Below, in pieces: positions 36,971-45,790 of a stretch of 64,000 nt of DNA (within the stretch, counting starts at the first letter, position 1; each line of letters begins with the position of its first letter). The notes beneath the pieces were generated by a model. That model did no database searches. It worked only from the letters and a program-made list of their open reading frames with translations, and had not been told where the DNA came from. Source of the stretch: Zhongshania aliphaticivorans (GTDB lineage Bacteria; Pseudomonadota; Gammaproteobacteria; Pseudomonadales; Spongiibacteraceae). The stretch spans positions 372,001 through 436,000 of the forward strand of contig NZ_CP014544.1 of assembly GCF_001586255.1 (NCBI RefSeq), read 5' to 3'. A program made the translations under genes and the position numbers.

Positions 36971-37031
36971 CTATAGGTCCTAAAAAAGATTGCGGCAGGA
37001 GTAAATTCTAAAATGCTTCTACTTTGTCCCT

Positions 37032-37431
37032 CACTTCGTTCACATGGATACCTGCCTACGCAGGTATGACGAAATTTCCCGGTATGGCGACATTTTCAGG
37101 TGTGACGAGATACGATTAAACCGTCGCCCCTGCGAAGGCAGGGGCCCATCCCAGCAACAAAGTGCAGCCTTGGCGCTGAGTCTCAAAACATGCACTTCGT
37201 TCACATGGATACCTGTCTACGCAGGTATGACGAAATTTTCCCGGTATGGCGACATTTTCAGGTGTGACGAGATACGATTAAACCGTCGCCCCTGCGAAGG
37301 CAGGGGCCCATCCCAGCAACAAAGTGCAGCCTTGGTGCTGAGTCTCAAAGCATGCACTTCGTTCACATGGATGCCTGCCTACGCAGGTATGACGAAATTT
37401 CCCGGTATGACGAAATTTTCAGGTATGACGA
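37032..37431. repeat. Tandem 161-162-bp repeats with palindromic modules
   Basis: Three copies of a unit beginning CACTTCGTTCACATGGAT start at 37032, 37193 and 37355; the first two are complete and nearly identical, the third stops after about 75 bases. Each full unit holds two inverted-repeat modules: TACCTGC-CTAC-GCAGGTA followed by TGACG, and CCCCTGC-GAAG-GCAGGGG. They look like intergenic REP-type or extragenic palindromes of gammaproteobacteria. An ORF through them (37044-37601) is not a real gene. Confidence 0.85.
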
Positions 37432-37508
37432 GCAATTACCCTAAACGGTTTTTGTCTGGCGTCTTCAATCTCTCGTCAAGCGTACAGCAAGCCTACGTCC
37501 GACAAAAA

Positions 37509-38216
37509 TCAACGCGTCGCCGCGCCACCCGTCAGCCCCTCAACCCGCTCAATCCACGCCATCAACCTCGGCGCCTTTTCAATAATTGGGAGGCCTTTTG
37601 ACGAGCCTGCAATGCATTCGATTTGTGCTAATACGCTAATGTCGGCAAGACTAAGGCTGTCGCCAACAAGATAGTCGCCGTTGCTGGCGAGCAGGTTTTC
37701 TAGGCTTTGTATGTGGCGGCTGAGTTCATTGAGTATGTCGGCCTCGCTGCGTTTTGCTAGGCCTTGCAGTGTACCCTGTTTGCGGGTTAGGTAGGGCACT
37801 AGCGGGCGGGCAAGGCGTTGCATTAGGGCATTGTCGTATTTCAGTATTTCGGTGACCCAGCGGGCGCGGTCGTAGGTCCAGGTGAAGCGCATGGTCATCT
37901 CAAAAAAATAGAGACTTTCGTCGGCCCAGTCTTCAAGAATATTGGTCAGTGCCAGTTGGGCGGAGTCGCTAGGTAGTAGTGGTTTGTCGGGGAAACGCAG
38001 TTCTAGCTCCCGGCAGATGGTGCTGGAGTCGGCAATGAATTCGCCGTCTATTTCGAGCACAGGTACTTTGCCAATGGCAGACTTTTTCTTGAGTTTGGCC
38101 AACTCGCCCATGGGGACGTTTACTACGCTGTAATCCAAGCCTTTAAAATGCAGCGTGCGACGAACTTTGTCGCAGAAGGGGGAGATTTCGAGTTGGTGAA
38201 TAATGATGTTGCTCAT
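37509..38216 (-). CDS. Glutathione S-transferase family protein
   Basis: 235 residues. The N-terminal thioredoxin-like GST_N domain covers about 1-80 with ISPFCDKVRRTL near 11-22 and the glutathione-site GKVPVLEIDG, DSSTI near 48-67. A helical C-terminal domain follows. The Cys in SPFC suggests an omega- or zeta-type Cys nucleophile rather than Ser. It is the last gene of the SDR-crotonase-TetR-GST operon; it may detoxify an electrophilic intermediate, such as an epoxide or enoyl compound. Confidence 0.88.
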   Translation of the reverse strand: MSNIIIHQLEISPFCDKVRRTLHFKGLDYSVVNVPMGELAKLKKKSAIGKVPVLEIDGEFIADSSTICRELELRFPDKPLLPSDSAQLALTNILEDWADESLYFFEMTMRFTWTYDRARWVTEILKYDNALMQRLARPLVPYLTRKQGTLQGLAKRSEADILNELSRHIQSLENLLASNGDYLVGDSLSLADISVLAQIECIAGSSKGLPIIEKAPRLMAWIERVEGLTGGAATR

Positions 38217-38280
38217 CGCAATGCCTATTTATTGTGTGAACGATAAGCTGCCACCGCGTGGGCTGCAATGGCAGGATTAA

Positions 38281-38958
38281 TTACTTGATCATATTGTTAA
38301 GTTTAACGATTAACTGATTCACTTCCCCGGTGACGTCGTCGGGGCGATTCACAATGCCGGTGTAGACGAGCTGGGTTAGTTGGTCGGCGATTTTGTCGAT
38401 GTCGGCACTGCGGCCGCCAGAAACGATGTCCCAGAGGTAGTGTTCTATACCGCCAAATACCACATTGCGAACTAGTACCGGGGAAGCAAATTCCGCAATT
38501 TCGCCGCTGTCTTGGCCTTCGCGAATGATGCTGATAACGATATGGCTGTAGCGCCGGTTAAGGTCGTGAACTTTTTCGAGTAATTCGTTTTGGCTGCTGC
38601 GGGATTCGTTAAGTATTACGGTGCACAAACTGGCGTTGTCATGAAGAATCGACATATGGGTGTAGATTACGTAGCGAATTTTATTGCGCACGCCATCTAT
38701 GCCTGCCACGCCTTCTTCCATGGTGCCAGTAATGTCAGAGTAAAACTCTTCGATGACTTTGGTCATTAGCGCGCGTTTAGTTTTAAAATAGTGTAGCACG
38801 GTGCCCTCTACAACGCCGACGCATTTTGCAATATCGGCGATGGTAGAGGATTCGTAGCCCTGAGATTCAAAAACTGATCTGGCGGCCTGTACAATTTCGA
38901 GTTGACGTTGCTCGGGCGAAAGACGGGTTCTCGCGCTGTTACTTTTGATCTTTGCCAA
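38281..38958 (-). CDS. TetR-family transcriptional regulator (operon-internal)
   Basis: 225 residues. The HTH is at about 35-65 (STIADIAKCVGVVEGTVLHYFKTKRAL) and a helical ligand-binding domain follows. It has a basic N-terminal tail. It is 23 bases after the crotonase gene and upstream of GST on the same strand, so its expression would depend on the SDR promoter that carries the 40663 palindrome. It is a second candidate, beside the tandem pair at 11.7-13.1 kb, for the protein that binds the window-wide motif. Confidence 0.9.
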   Translation of the reverse strand: MAKIKSNSARTRLSPEQRQLEIVQAARSVFESQGYESSTIADIAKCVGVVEGTVLHYFKTKRALMTKVIEEFYSDITGTMEEGVAGIDGVRNKIRYVIYTHMSILHDNASLCTVILNESRSSQNELLEKVHDLNRRYSHIVISIIREGQDSGEIAEFASPVLVRNVVFGGIEHYLWDIVSGGRSADIDKIADQLTQLVYTGIVNRPDDVTGEVNQLIVKLNNMIK

Positions 38959-38981
38959 ACTAAATATCCCTTATGTTTCGT

Positions 38982-39773
38982 TTATTCGTCGCCGCGGTTG
39001 ATGAAATCTGCTGGACGGCGCTCTGCAAATGATTGGAGGCCTTCTTTAAAGGCGTTGCCGCCAAAGCTCACGGTTTGTAGGTCGCGTTCTAATTCAAGTT
39101 GCTGAGCATAACTGTTCTCGGCGGCGGCGGCGAGTAGCTGCTTGCTGCGTCGAATCGCGGCTGGGGAGCATTGGGCCAGCTTCTCGGCCAGCTGTTGGGC
39201 GGTGTCGGCCAGTTGTTCGTCGTCTACGCAGCGCCAGATCATTCCCGCGGCGGTGGCGTCTTCTGCAGACAGGGGCTCGCCGGTGAGGGTCAGTGCCAAA
39301 GCTTGGTTGTAATTCAGTGCGCGGGTCAGCAGCCATGATGAGCCCATATCCGGAACTACGCCAAGCTTGGGCACAAACGGTAGCGAGAAATACGCCGAGC
39401 GAGCGGCTACGGTAATGTCACCGCTCAGGGCGATGCCGACGCCCGCGCCAATGGCGGGACCATTTACTGCGCACACCAAGGGTTTGCTGAGGCTGCGCAG
39501 AAACAGGCCGAAGGGATTGTAGACCTTGGTCATGGCATCGCTAATGTATTCATCCATGGGCGTGGTTTGGGACATGAAATTCTTAAGATTGCCCCCCGCG
39601 CTAAAGAGTTTGCCCTTGCCGCTTAAGACGATGGCGCGCACGTCCTGATCTTGCAGGGCGGCGGTCAGCGCTTCGGTTGCTGCGGCAACTAGGGCTTCGC
39701 TAATACCGTTGAAAGACGTTGGATCGTCGAGGTAGATGGTTCTAACGTGATTGCTGTGTGAGGTGCTAATCAT
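38982..39773 (-). CDS. Enoyl-CoA hydratase/isomerase (crotonase)
   Basis: 263 residues from the ATG at 39773; the frame is open to 39917 but that part overlaps the SDR gene. Crotonase fold: oxyanion loops GKLFSAGGNLKNF near 55-67 and NGPAIGAGVGIALS near 105-118, and the segment VPKLGVVPDMGSSWLL near 130. The position of the second catalytic Glu is taken by Asp (VPDMGSS), so hydratase, isomerase or hydrolase activity is open. It is 13 bases after the SDR gene in an SDR-crotonase-TetR-GST operon. Confidence 0.86.
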   Translation of the reverse strand: MISTSHSNHVRTIYLDDPTSFNGISEALVAAATEALTAALQDQDVRAIVLSGKGKLFSAGGNLKNFMSQTTPMDEYISDAMTKVYNPFGLFLRSLSKPLVCAVNGPAIGAGVGIALSGDITVAARSAYFSLPFVPKLGVVPDMGSSWLLTRALNYNQALALTLTGEPLSAEDATAAGMIWRCVDDEQLADTAQQLAEKLAQCSPAAIRRSKQLLAAAAENSYAQQLELERDLQTVSFGGNAFKEGLQSFAERRPADFINRGDE

Positions 39774-39786
39774 GGTTGCGGTCCGT

Positions 39787-40590
39787 TTATCGGGTGGGGC
39801 TGAGGCAGTCGAGGCTGGCGTCGCCGATTTGGTAGCCGCCGTCAACGTCGAGAACAGTGCCGTTAACATAGGCGCCCAGTGGCGAGCTGAGGTAAATCGC
39901 AGCGGCGCCAATGTCATCTACAGAGCCAAGGCGGCGAATGGGTAGGGCGTCGATCATTTTCTGGCCGCCGTCAGGGTCGGTGGCAAATAGGCGCTTTAGG
40001 CCTTCGGTGTCGCCGGTGAGTCCAGGTGCAATGCCGTTCACCCTTATGCCAGAAGGACCCCATTCCATGGCCAAGGTTTTTAGCAGTGCGTTGACGCCGG
40101 CTTTTGCAGCGCAAACATGAGCTTGCAGCGGCGTGGCGTTAACTGCCTGGGGCGCAGTAATGGCAATGAAGGACGCGGTGGTCTTTTTGCAGTAGTCGAA
40201 ACCAGCCCGGAATACGTGGAATGTGCCCATTAAGTCGATATCAACTACGGTTTTAAAACCCTTGGGGCTAATGCTAACGGCGGGGGCGAAGAAGTTGCCG
40301 GCAGCGCCAGCGATAACAATATCGAGCTGACCTAGCTGTTCGCTAGTCTGCTTCATGGTGTCTTCAATGGCGTCGTAGTCGCGAACATCGGCGCTAAAGC
40401 AGAGCACCTTTACGGTGGGCGCTGCGCTGCGAATGGTGTCTGCGGCGCGCTCGGCTTTTTCTAGGTCGCGGCCAATAATGGCGATGTTGGCGCCATGGCG
40501 CGCCAGCGTCAGGGCGATTCCCAAGTTAATGCCGCTTGTGCCGCCGGAAATATAGGCTGTTTTGCCCAGTAATATATCCTCTTTAAACAC
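39787..40590 (-). CDS. Short-chain dehydrogenase, 2,4-dienoyl-CoA reductase-like
   Basis: 267 residues. The Rossmann motif is GGTSGINLGIA near 17-27 and the NAG-like motif reads AGAAGNF near 95. The usual Tyr-x3-Lys reads VCAAK, with the Lys kept and no Tyr, as in 2,4-dienoyl-CoA reductases of the DECR class. It would reduce a dienoyl-CoA with NADPH, allowing beta-oxidation of unsaturated or branched chains. It is the first gene of its operon, with two or three palindromes in the divergent region before it. Confidence 0.86.
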   Translation of the reverse strand: MFKEDILLGKTAYISGGTSGINLGIALTLARHGANIAIIGRDLEKAERAADTIRSAAPTVKVLCFSADVRDYDAIEDTMKQTSEQLGQLDIVIAGAAGNFFAPAVSISPKGFKTVVDIDLMGTFHVFRAGFDYCKKTTASFIAITAPQAVNATPLQAHVCAAKAGVNALLKTLAMEWGPSGIRVNGIAPGLTGDTEGLKRLFATDPDGGQKMIDALPIRRLGSVDDIGAAAIYLSSPLGAYVNGTVLDVDGGYQIGDASLDCLSPTR

Positions 40591-40638
40591 TTTTTTGACC
40601 TCGCCGATCTTATGATGATGTTCTTAGGTTAGCGGAAT

Positions 40639-40655
40639 GTTGAGCTAAACTCAAT
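40639..40655. promoter_or_regulatory. Variant palindrome upstream of the SDR gene
   Basis: GTTGAGCTAAACTCAAT, with the same outer arms but a 17-bp length. It may be a degraded copy of the operator, 49 bases before the SDR ATG. Confidence 0.3.
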
Positions 40656-40662
40656 TAAACTT

Positions 40663-40680
40663 ATTGACCAAAAGATCACT
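40663..40680. promoter_or_regulatory. Regulon operator near the SDR promoter
   Basis: ATTGACCAAAAGATCACT, with one base off in the right arm. It is 73 bases before the SDR start, so it would control the SDR-crotonase-TetR-GST operon. Confidence 0.5.
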
Positions 40681-40801
40681 TTGCTTGACGTAGTTGCCAC
40701 GATTTTATTTTAACTAGCTAAAACAATTGCTTGTGACGTGTGTGCATTCTTTCATATCTTGAGTCTTCTATTTTTAAGCACTCAAGAGCTTGACAGTCTA
40801 T

Positions 40802-40819
40802 GTTGATTTATGTGTCAAT
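40802..40819. promoter_or_regulatory. Regulon operator upstream of the carboxylase operon
   Basis: GTTGATTTATGTGTCAAT, 126 bases before the biotin carboxylase ATG in the 354-bp divergent region. The rest of this region (40591-40944) shows no gene. Confidence 0.6.
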
Positions 40820-40944
40820 AAATGCCAATTATAGTTTGGCTCAATAGCGGCTTTTTAGCGCTGCCGAATTACGAGAAATTTTGCAGCGCCCGGAAGCGGG
40901 GTGCGGCGTTAGATTAGGATAAACCTAGGGTTGGAAACTGAGCT

Positions 40945-42432
40945 ATGTCTGCTAAGCGACAAATAAACAAAATATTGGTGGCCAATCGCGGCGAGATTGC
41001 AGTGCGAATTTTGCGCAGCATTAAAGAAATGGGCTTGAAATCAGCACTGCTGTTTCACCGTGTTGAGGCCGATAGCCCGTCGCTAAAAATGGCCGACGAA
41101 ATTTATGAGGTGACCGGCGATACCCCGGTAGCCGCATTCTTAGATATTGAGAATATTGTCAAAATTTGTCGCGAGAACGACATTGATGCGGTGCATCCCG
41201 GTTACGGTTTCTTGGCGGAGAACGCAAAATTTGTTGAGGCCCTAGATGAGGCGGGCATCCAGTTTATTGGCCCTCGCCCTGAAGTTATGACCTTAATGGG
41301 CGATAAAATCGGCTCGCGCAATTTTGTGCAGGAGCGCGGATTTCCGGTGGCGCCGTCGGTGTTAGATACGGGTGATGCCGAGCAATTTATTGCCCGGATT
41401 ATGGAAATTGGTTTTCCCTTGGTTATTAAGGCCTCTGCGGGTGGCGGCGGTAAGGGCATGCAGATTGTGCGCGACGCCAATGGCCTAAGCGATGTGGTGG
41501 CGACCGCCAAAGTTGAGGCTCAGCGTTATTTTGGCGATCCGCGTATTTATGCCGAGCGCTATATAGAAAACCCTCGTCATATCGAGGTTCAGGTGCTCGG
41601 TGACCAGCACGGAAACTGCGTGCACCTGTGGGAGCGTGAGTGCTCTATCCAGCGCCGCTTCCAAAAAGTCATTGAAGAAACGCCATCGCCCGCCTTGAAT
41701 CAAGAGCAGCGCCAGTCGATTTGTGATGTGGCCGTGGGTATTGCTCAGTCAGTTAACTACACCAGTGCTGGCACCATCGAATTTATTTACGCGCCAGACG
41801 GTGAGTTTTATTTCCTTGAAATGAATACCCGTATTCAGGTTGAGCACCCCATTACTGAGATGGTGACCGGGGTTGATTTGGTTGCAGAGCAAATTCGTGT
41901 GGCCATGGGCGAAAAGCTCAGCGTAGCGCAGGACGACATTGTGCAGCGCGGGCATGCGATTGAATGCCGTATCTGCGCAGAAATTCCCGATGATGATTTT
42001 GCGCCCTCGGCGGGTAAGGTGCTGATGCTTCGCCCTCCGGTTGGTGACGGCGTACGTTTTGACAGCGCTTGCTACGAAGGTCAAAAAGTCGGCACCGCCT
42101 TTGACTCGATGATTGCGAAGTTGGTTGTGCATGCAGAGGATCGCGATGCCGCTATTGCAAAATGTTTGGTGGCGCTGGATGAGTTTGTGTTACTTGGGGT
42201 GGAAGCCAATGCCGACTACGTAGCTCGGATCTTGCGACATCAAGCCTTTGGTGAAGGTAAAACCGATACCGGCTTTATTCGTCACCACGCCGACGACTTG
42301 CTGCCACTGGCAGTGAGTGAAGAGCTTAAAACAGCGCTAGTGGCCACTGCGGCCCTTAGTGATCGTCAGTTTGTGGCAATGATGGATGCGATTCCAAGTC
42401 CGTACCGTCTCATGAAAGAGTGGAGAAACTGA
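40945..42432 (+). CDS. Acyl-CoA carboxylase, biotin carboxylase subunit
   Basis: 495 residues. ATP-grasp carboxylase: N-terminal VANRGEIAVRILRS near 10-23, GYGFLAEN near 79, ATP loop KASAGGGGKGMQIV near 163-176, HIEVQVLGD near 213, and EMNTRIQVEHP near 292 with the catalytic Arg. It carboxylates biotin on the BCCP subunit made by the next gene. Unlike methylcrotonyl- or geranyl-CoA carboxylase alpha chains it has no fused biotin domain. It heads a five-gene operon (BC, BCCP, CT, ACAD, SDR). Confidence 0.93.
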   Translation: MSAKRQINKILVANRGEIAVRILRSIKEMGLKSALLFHRVEADSPSLKMADEIYEVTGDTPVAAFLDIENIVKICRENDIDAVHPGYGFLAENAKFVEALDEAGIQFIGPRPEVMTLMGDKIGSRNFVQERGFPVAPSVLDTGDAEQFIARIMEIGFPLVIKASAGGGGKGMQIVRDANGLSDVVATAKVEAQRYFGDPRIYAERYIENPRHIEVQVLGDQHGNCVHLWERECSIQRRFQKVIEETPSPALNQEQRQSICDVAVGIAQSVNYTSAGTIEFIYAPDGEFYFLEMNTRIQVEHPITEMVTGVDLVAEQIRVAMGEKLSVAQDDIVQRGHAIECRICAEIPDDDFAPSAGKVLMLRPPVGDGVRFDSACYEGQKVGTAFDSMIAKLVVHAEDRDAAIAKCLVALDEFVLLGVEANADYVARILRHQAFGEGKTDTGFIRHHADDLLPLAVSEELKTALVATAALSDRQFVAMMDAIPSPYRLMKEWRN

Positions 42433-42433
42433 G

Positions 42434-42922
42434 GTGAGATATACCTTTAAATTAGCCGATGAAATGGTTGAAGTGGCGCCTCGGAGTCTTGCCAATGAGT
42501 TGGTGCTGGCTATTGGTGACCGGGACTGCAAGTTGGTGTTTGACCATGACCGTAGCGGTGCATGTCAGTTAAGTCTTGATGGCCGCAATTACCAAAGCTG
42601 GGTTGCCCGCGACGGCGACGATATTTTTCTTAAAATTGAAGGCCGCTATTTTAAAGTGACGGCTTTTGATCCCCGTTCCTTGGTGACGGCTGCTGCAGAG
42701 GGTGAGGGCAGTATTCGTGCGCCAATGCCGGGTGTGGTTGTCGAAGTGCTGGTGGCCGAGGGCGACGAGGTTGTTGCCGGCGACAAGCTGATGACAATAG
42801 AAAGTATGAAGTTGCAATCTACGGTGAAGGCAGCGCGCGACGGTGTGGTAAAGCGCATCAGCGTCACAGCGGGATCCGAATTTAATAAAGACGATGTACT
42901 TGTGGAAATCGACGGCGAATAA
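42434..42922 (+). CDS. Biotin carboxyl carrier subunit of acyl-CoA carboxylase
   Basis: 162 residues from a GTG one base after the BC stop. The C-terminal biotinyl-lipoyl domain (about 95-160) has APMPGVV followed by ESMKL, where the Lys is the biotinylation site (usually E-A-M-K-M). The N-terminal half (about 1-90) is beta-rich like the BT domain that joins BCCP to the BC chain in fused alpha subunits, which suggests gene fission of a methylcrotonyl-type alpha chain. Confidence 0.9.
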   Translation: MRYTFKLADEMVEVAPRSLANELVLAIGDRDCKLVFDHDRSGACQLSLDGRNYQSWVARDGDDIFLKIEGRYFKVTAFDPRSLVTAAAEGEGSIRAPMPGVVVEVLVAEGDEVVAGDKLMTIESMKLQSTVKAARDGVVKRISVTAGSEFNKDDVLVEIDGE

Positions 42923-42961
42923 CGTCGATCAAAATCAGATTAATACGGCTGGACTATCGCC

Positions 42962-44569
42962 ATGCGCAGAATTCAAAGTCGGATCAATACTAATTCATCC
43001 GAATATCAAGAAAACCTTAAGGCAAACGAAGCGCGTTTGTCAGAATTTCACCGGCGCCAGGACGCGGCTCGACACAGCCGTCCCCAGCGTGATTTGGATC
43101 GTCTGGAGCGGCAAGGCAAAATGCTACCGCGTCAGCGATTAGAGCTATTATTAGATCCAGGCACGCCGTTTCTCGAGTTGTCGTCGCTGGCTGCCGGTGA
43201 ACTTTATGATGGCGATGCGCCTTCGGCAGGCTGCATTACCGGTATTGGTATTGTGTCTGGTCGCGAAGTGGTTATTCACGCCAACGACAGCACCGTAAAA
43301 GGTGGCGCTTGGTATCCGATGACGATTAAGAAAATCGTTCGTGCCATGGACATTGCCATTGAAAATCGCCTGCCGGTGATTCACCTTTGTGATAGCGCGG
43401 GTGGCTTTTTGCCTTTGCAGTCTGAGTTGTTTGGCGACAAATATTTTGCGGGCCGTATTTTCCGCAATCAGGCGATACTGTCTAAAATGGGTGTTAAGCA
43501 GCTGGCATTGGTGTTTGGTCACTGCACTGCTGGTGGCGCTTACGTGCCGGCAATGAGCGACTACAATGTTATCGTGCGCGGCACAGGTGCAGTGTTTCTC
43601 GGTGGACCGCCGCTGGTAAAAGCGGCAACGGGTGAGGAAGTGAGTGTTGAAGATCTGGGTGGTGCAGATATGCACACCTCGGTGTCGGGCACCTGTGACT
43701 ACCCAGCAGAAAGCGAAGCCGAGGCCATTGCCATAGGTCGAGAAATTGTTGCCCAGTGGAGCACGCCTAAAAAATGGGATGCCCAGCAACAAGAACCTGA
43801 AGAACCCTATTACGACCCGAAAGAGCTGTACGGCATTATCCCCGCCAACATCAAAACTCAGTTCGATATGATGGAAGTCATTGCTCGTATTGTTGACGGC
43901 AGTCGCTTCCACGAATATCAGCCCAATTATGGCAAGACTATGCTCTGTGGCTACGCTCACATCTGGGGCTATAAAGTTGGCATCGTTGCTAATAACGGCA
44001 TTCTGTTTAACGACAGCTCGAAGAAAGCCTCGCACTTTATCCAGCTCTGTAATCAGAACAAAACGCCGCTGGTGTTTTTACAAAACATTACGGGCTATAT
44101 GGTGGGTAAAGCCTACGAGCGCGAGGGTATAACAAAAGACGGCGCCAAGATGATCATGGCCCAAGCTGGTGTTGATGTGCCCAAATTTACGGTGATGACC
44201 AACGGCTCCTACGGTGCGGGTAATTACGGTATGTGTGGTCGCGCCTATGATGCACGCTTTTTATTCAGCTGGCCAAATAGCGAAATTTCGGTGATGGGTG
44301 CCGAGCAGGCCGCAAAAACACTGACGACGATTAAAACCAATCAATTACTGCGCGAAGGCAAAGAGCTGGCTAGCGATGAGAAAGAGCGCATTGAAGAAGA
44401 AATCATTGCCGATTACCACCACAAGAGCAGTGCGTACTACACCTCTTCGTTAATGTGGGACGACGGTATTCTCGACCCGGCAGATACGCGCAATGCACTG
44501 GGTATGGCCATTGCCACCTCATTGAACGCCCCGATAGACGATCCACATTACGGTGTGTTCCGCGTATAG
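42962..44569 (+). CDS. Acyl-CoA carboxylase, carboxyltransferase subunit
   Basis: 535 residues, the size of methylcrotonyl- or geranyl-CoA carboxylase beta subunits (LiuB/AtuC). Crotonase-like N- and C-domains: CTAGGAYVPAMSDYNVIVRG near 185-205, GPPLVKAATGEEV near 215-227, and the C-terminal GNYGMCGRAYDARF near 420 and QAAKTL. It transfers carboxyl from biotin to the gamma-carbon of a beta-methyl enoyl-CoA if the family assignment is right; propionyl-CoA-type activity cannot be excluded. It lies 39 bases after the BCCP gene. Confidence 0.92.
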   Translation: MRRIQSRINTNSSEYQENLKANEARLSEFHRRQDAARHSRPQRDLDRLERQGKMLPRQRLELLLDPGTPFLELSSLAAGELYDGDAPSAGCITGIGIVSGREVVIHANDSTVKGGAWYPMTIKKIVRAMDIAIENRLPVIHLCDSAGGFLPLQSELFGDKYFAGRIFRNQAILSKMGVKQLALVFGHCTAGGAYVPAMSDYNVIVRGTGAVFLGGPPLVKAATGEEVSVEDLGGADMHTSVSGTCDYPAESEAEAIAIGREIVAQWSTPKKWDAQQQEPEEPYYDPKELYGIIPANIKTQFDMMEVIARIVDGSRFHEYQPNYGKTMLCGYAHIWGYKVGIVANNGILFNDSSKKASHFIQLCNQNKTPLVFLQNITGYMVGKAYEREGITKDGAKMIMAQAGVDVPKFTVMTNGSYGAGNYGMCGRAYDARFLFSWPNSEISVMGAEQAAKTLTTIKTNQLLREGKELASDEKERIEEEIIADYHHKSSAYYTSSLMWDDGILDPADTRNALGMAIATSLNAPIDDPHYGVFRV

Positions 44570-44602
44570 CGTGGGCCACCAACTGAATTTGTAGAGGTTA
44601 TT

Positions 44603-45775
44603 ATGACTAGTGCTTTTGAACTTGCCGACGAGCATCGCGAACTGCTTGATCACTGTGACCGCATCGGTCGTGATGTGCTTTATCCATTGGCGCAAAAGAT
44701 GGATGACGATGAGTGGTGGCCGGAAAATTTGTTTCCTCAGTTAGGTGAGCTGGGTCTGCTGGGCGTGACGGTTGACCCCAAATACGGCGGCGCCGGTTTA
44801 GACTTTATGTCTTGTGGCATGATCGCTCAAGCCTTCTCACGCTGGAACCATGCGGCGGGTTTGGCGTGGGTGGTGCACGACAATTTGTTTGCCAATAATG
44901 TTTATGCAAATGGCAGTGAGTATTTAAAAGAGAAGTATTTGCCTGATGTTTGCGCCGGTAAAAAAGTGGGTGCCCTAGGCTTAACTGAGCCGGGTGCAGG
45001 TTCTGATGCATTAGGTTCTATGCGTACCACCGCAGTGAAAGATGGCGATCACTATGTGCTCAACGGCACCAAGATTTATATTACTAACGGGCCAATTGCG
45101 GACGTGGTTTTGGTTTACGCTAAAACTAATAAAAATGCCGGCTCTAAAGGCATTACTGCATTCCTACTAGAAACCACCACACCAGGCTTTAAGGTTGCAC
45201 AGAAGCTGATCAAAATGGGGTTTAGGGGTAGTCAGACCGCCGAGTTAGTTTTTGAAGATTGCCGTGTACCGGTAGAAAATATCGTTGGTGAATTGGATCA
45301 AGGCCACAAAGTCGTCATGAGTGGCTTGGACTTAGAGCGCGCTATGATCAATCCTATCTGTGTTGGTATTGCCGAGCGCGCCTTGGAGTTGTCTATTGAA
45401 TACGCGAAAACTCGCGAGCAATTTGGTAAGCCCATCGCCAGCTTCCAAATGGTGCAGTCGCGTCTGGCGGATATGTATACGTTGATTGAAAGTATGAAGT
45501 TGATGACTTACAAGGCGCTGAGTGCATGTCAGTCTGTAGGTCATGGCGAAGCCGGTCGCGGCGAGATTCACAAGCTCACCGCAGCGGCGATTTTGTACGC
45601 GGCCAATAGTTTGAACACCGTGTTGGATAATGGCGTGCAAATTCACGGCGGCAGCGGTTATATTTGGGAGTCAGAAATGAACCGCTTGTTCCGCGCTACC
45701 AAGTTACTTGAAATTGGCGCGGGTACGACCGAGGTTCGCAAATTGATAATTGCCGGTGAGTTACTCGCCAAATAA
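44603..45775 (+). CDS. Acyl-CoA dehydrogenase, isovaleryl/citronellyl-CoA type
   Basis: 390 residues, FAD enzyme. The signature LTEPGAGSDALG is at 127-138 and KIYITNG at 157-163. The catalytic base is placed as in isovaleryl-CoA dehydrogenase: E245 in GLDLERAMI, while the usual C-terminal Glu position reads GAGTTE. That placement fits short branched or citronellyl-type substrates. It sits 33 bases after the carboxyltransferase gene; this matches the IVD/MCC logic of leucine degradation or the AtuD/AtuC logic of citronellol degradation. Confidence 0.93.
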   Translation: MTSAFELADEHRELLDHCDRIGRDVLYPLAQKMDDDEWWPENLFPQLGELGLLGVTVDPKYGGAGLDFMSCGMIAQAFSRWNHAAGLAWVVHDNLFANNVYANGSEYLKEKYLPDVCAGKKVGALGLTEPGAGSDALGSMRTTAVKDGDHYVLNGTKIYITNGPIADVVLVYAKTNKNAGSKGITAFLLETTTPGFKVAQKLIKMGFRGSQTAELVFEDCRVPVENIVGELDQGHKVVMSGLDLERAMINPICVGIAERALELSIEYAKTREQFGKPIASFQMVQSRLADMYTLIESMKLMTYKALSACQSVGHGEAGRGEIHKLTAAAILYAANSLNTVLDNGVQIHGGSGYIWESEMNRLFRATKLLEIGAGTTEVRKLIIAGELLAK

Positions 45776-45790
45776 GGGTTTAAACATAAT

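Noticed and set aside
37044-37601. A 185-residue open frame through the tandem repeats
   Set aside because: It follows the 161-bp repeat and reads in frame only because the repeat length is nearly a multiple of three; it also overlaps the GST gene. Repeated Thr/Arg/Pro segments are typical of spurious ORFs in REP-like DNA.
39774-39917. A 48-residue N-terminal extension of the crotonase at 38982-39773
   Set aside because: It overlaps the SDR gene stop and the crotonase core starts at the internal ATG with a better fit.
43151-44035. A 294-residue antisense frame inside the carboxyltransferase gene
   Set aside because: It is rich in His, Arg and Thr and mirrors the codon pattern of the gene on the other strand; no ribosome site or homology is seen.
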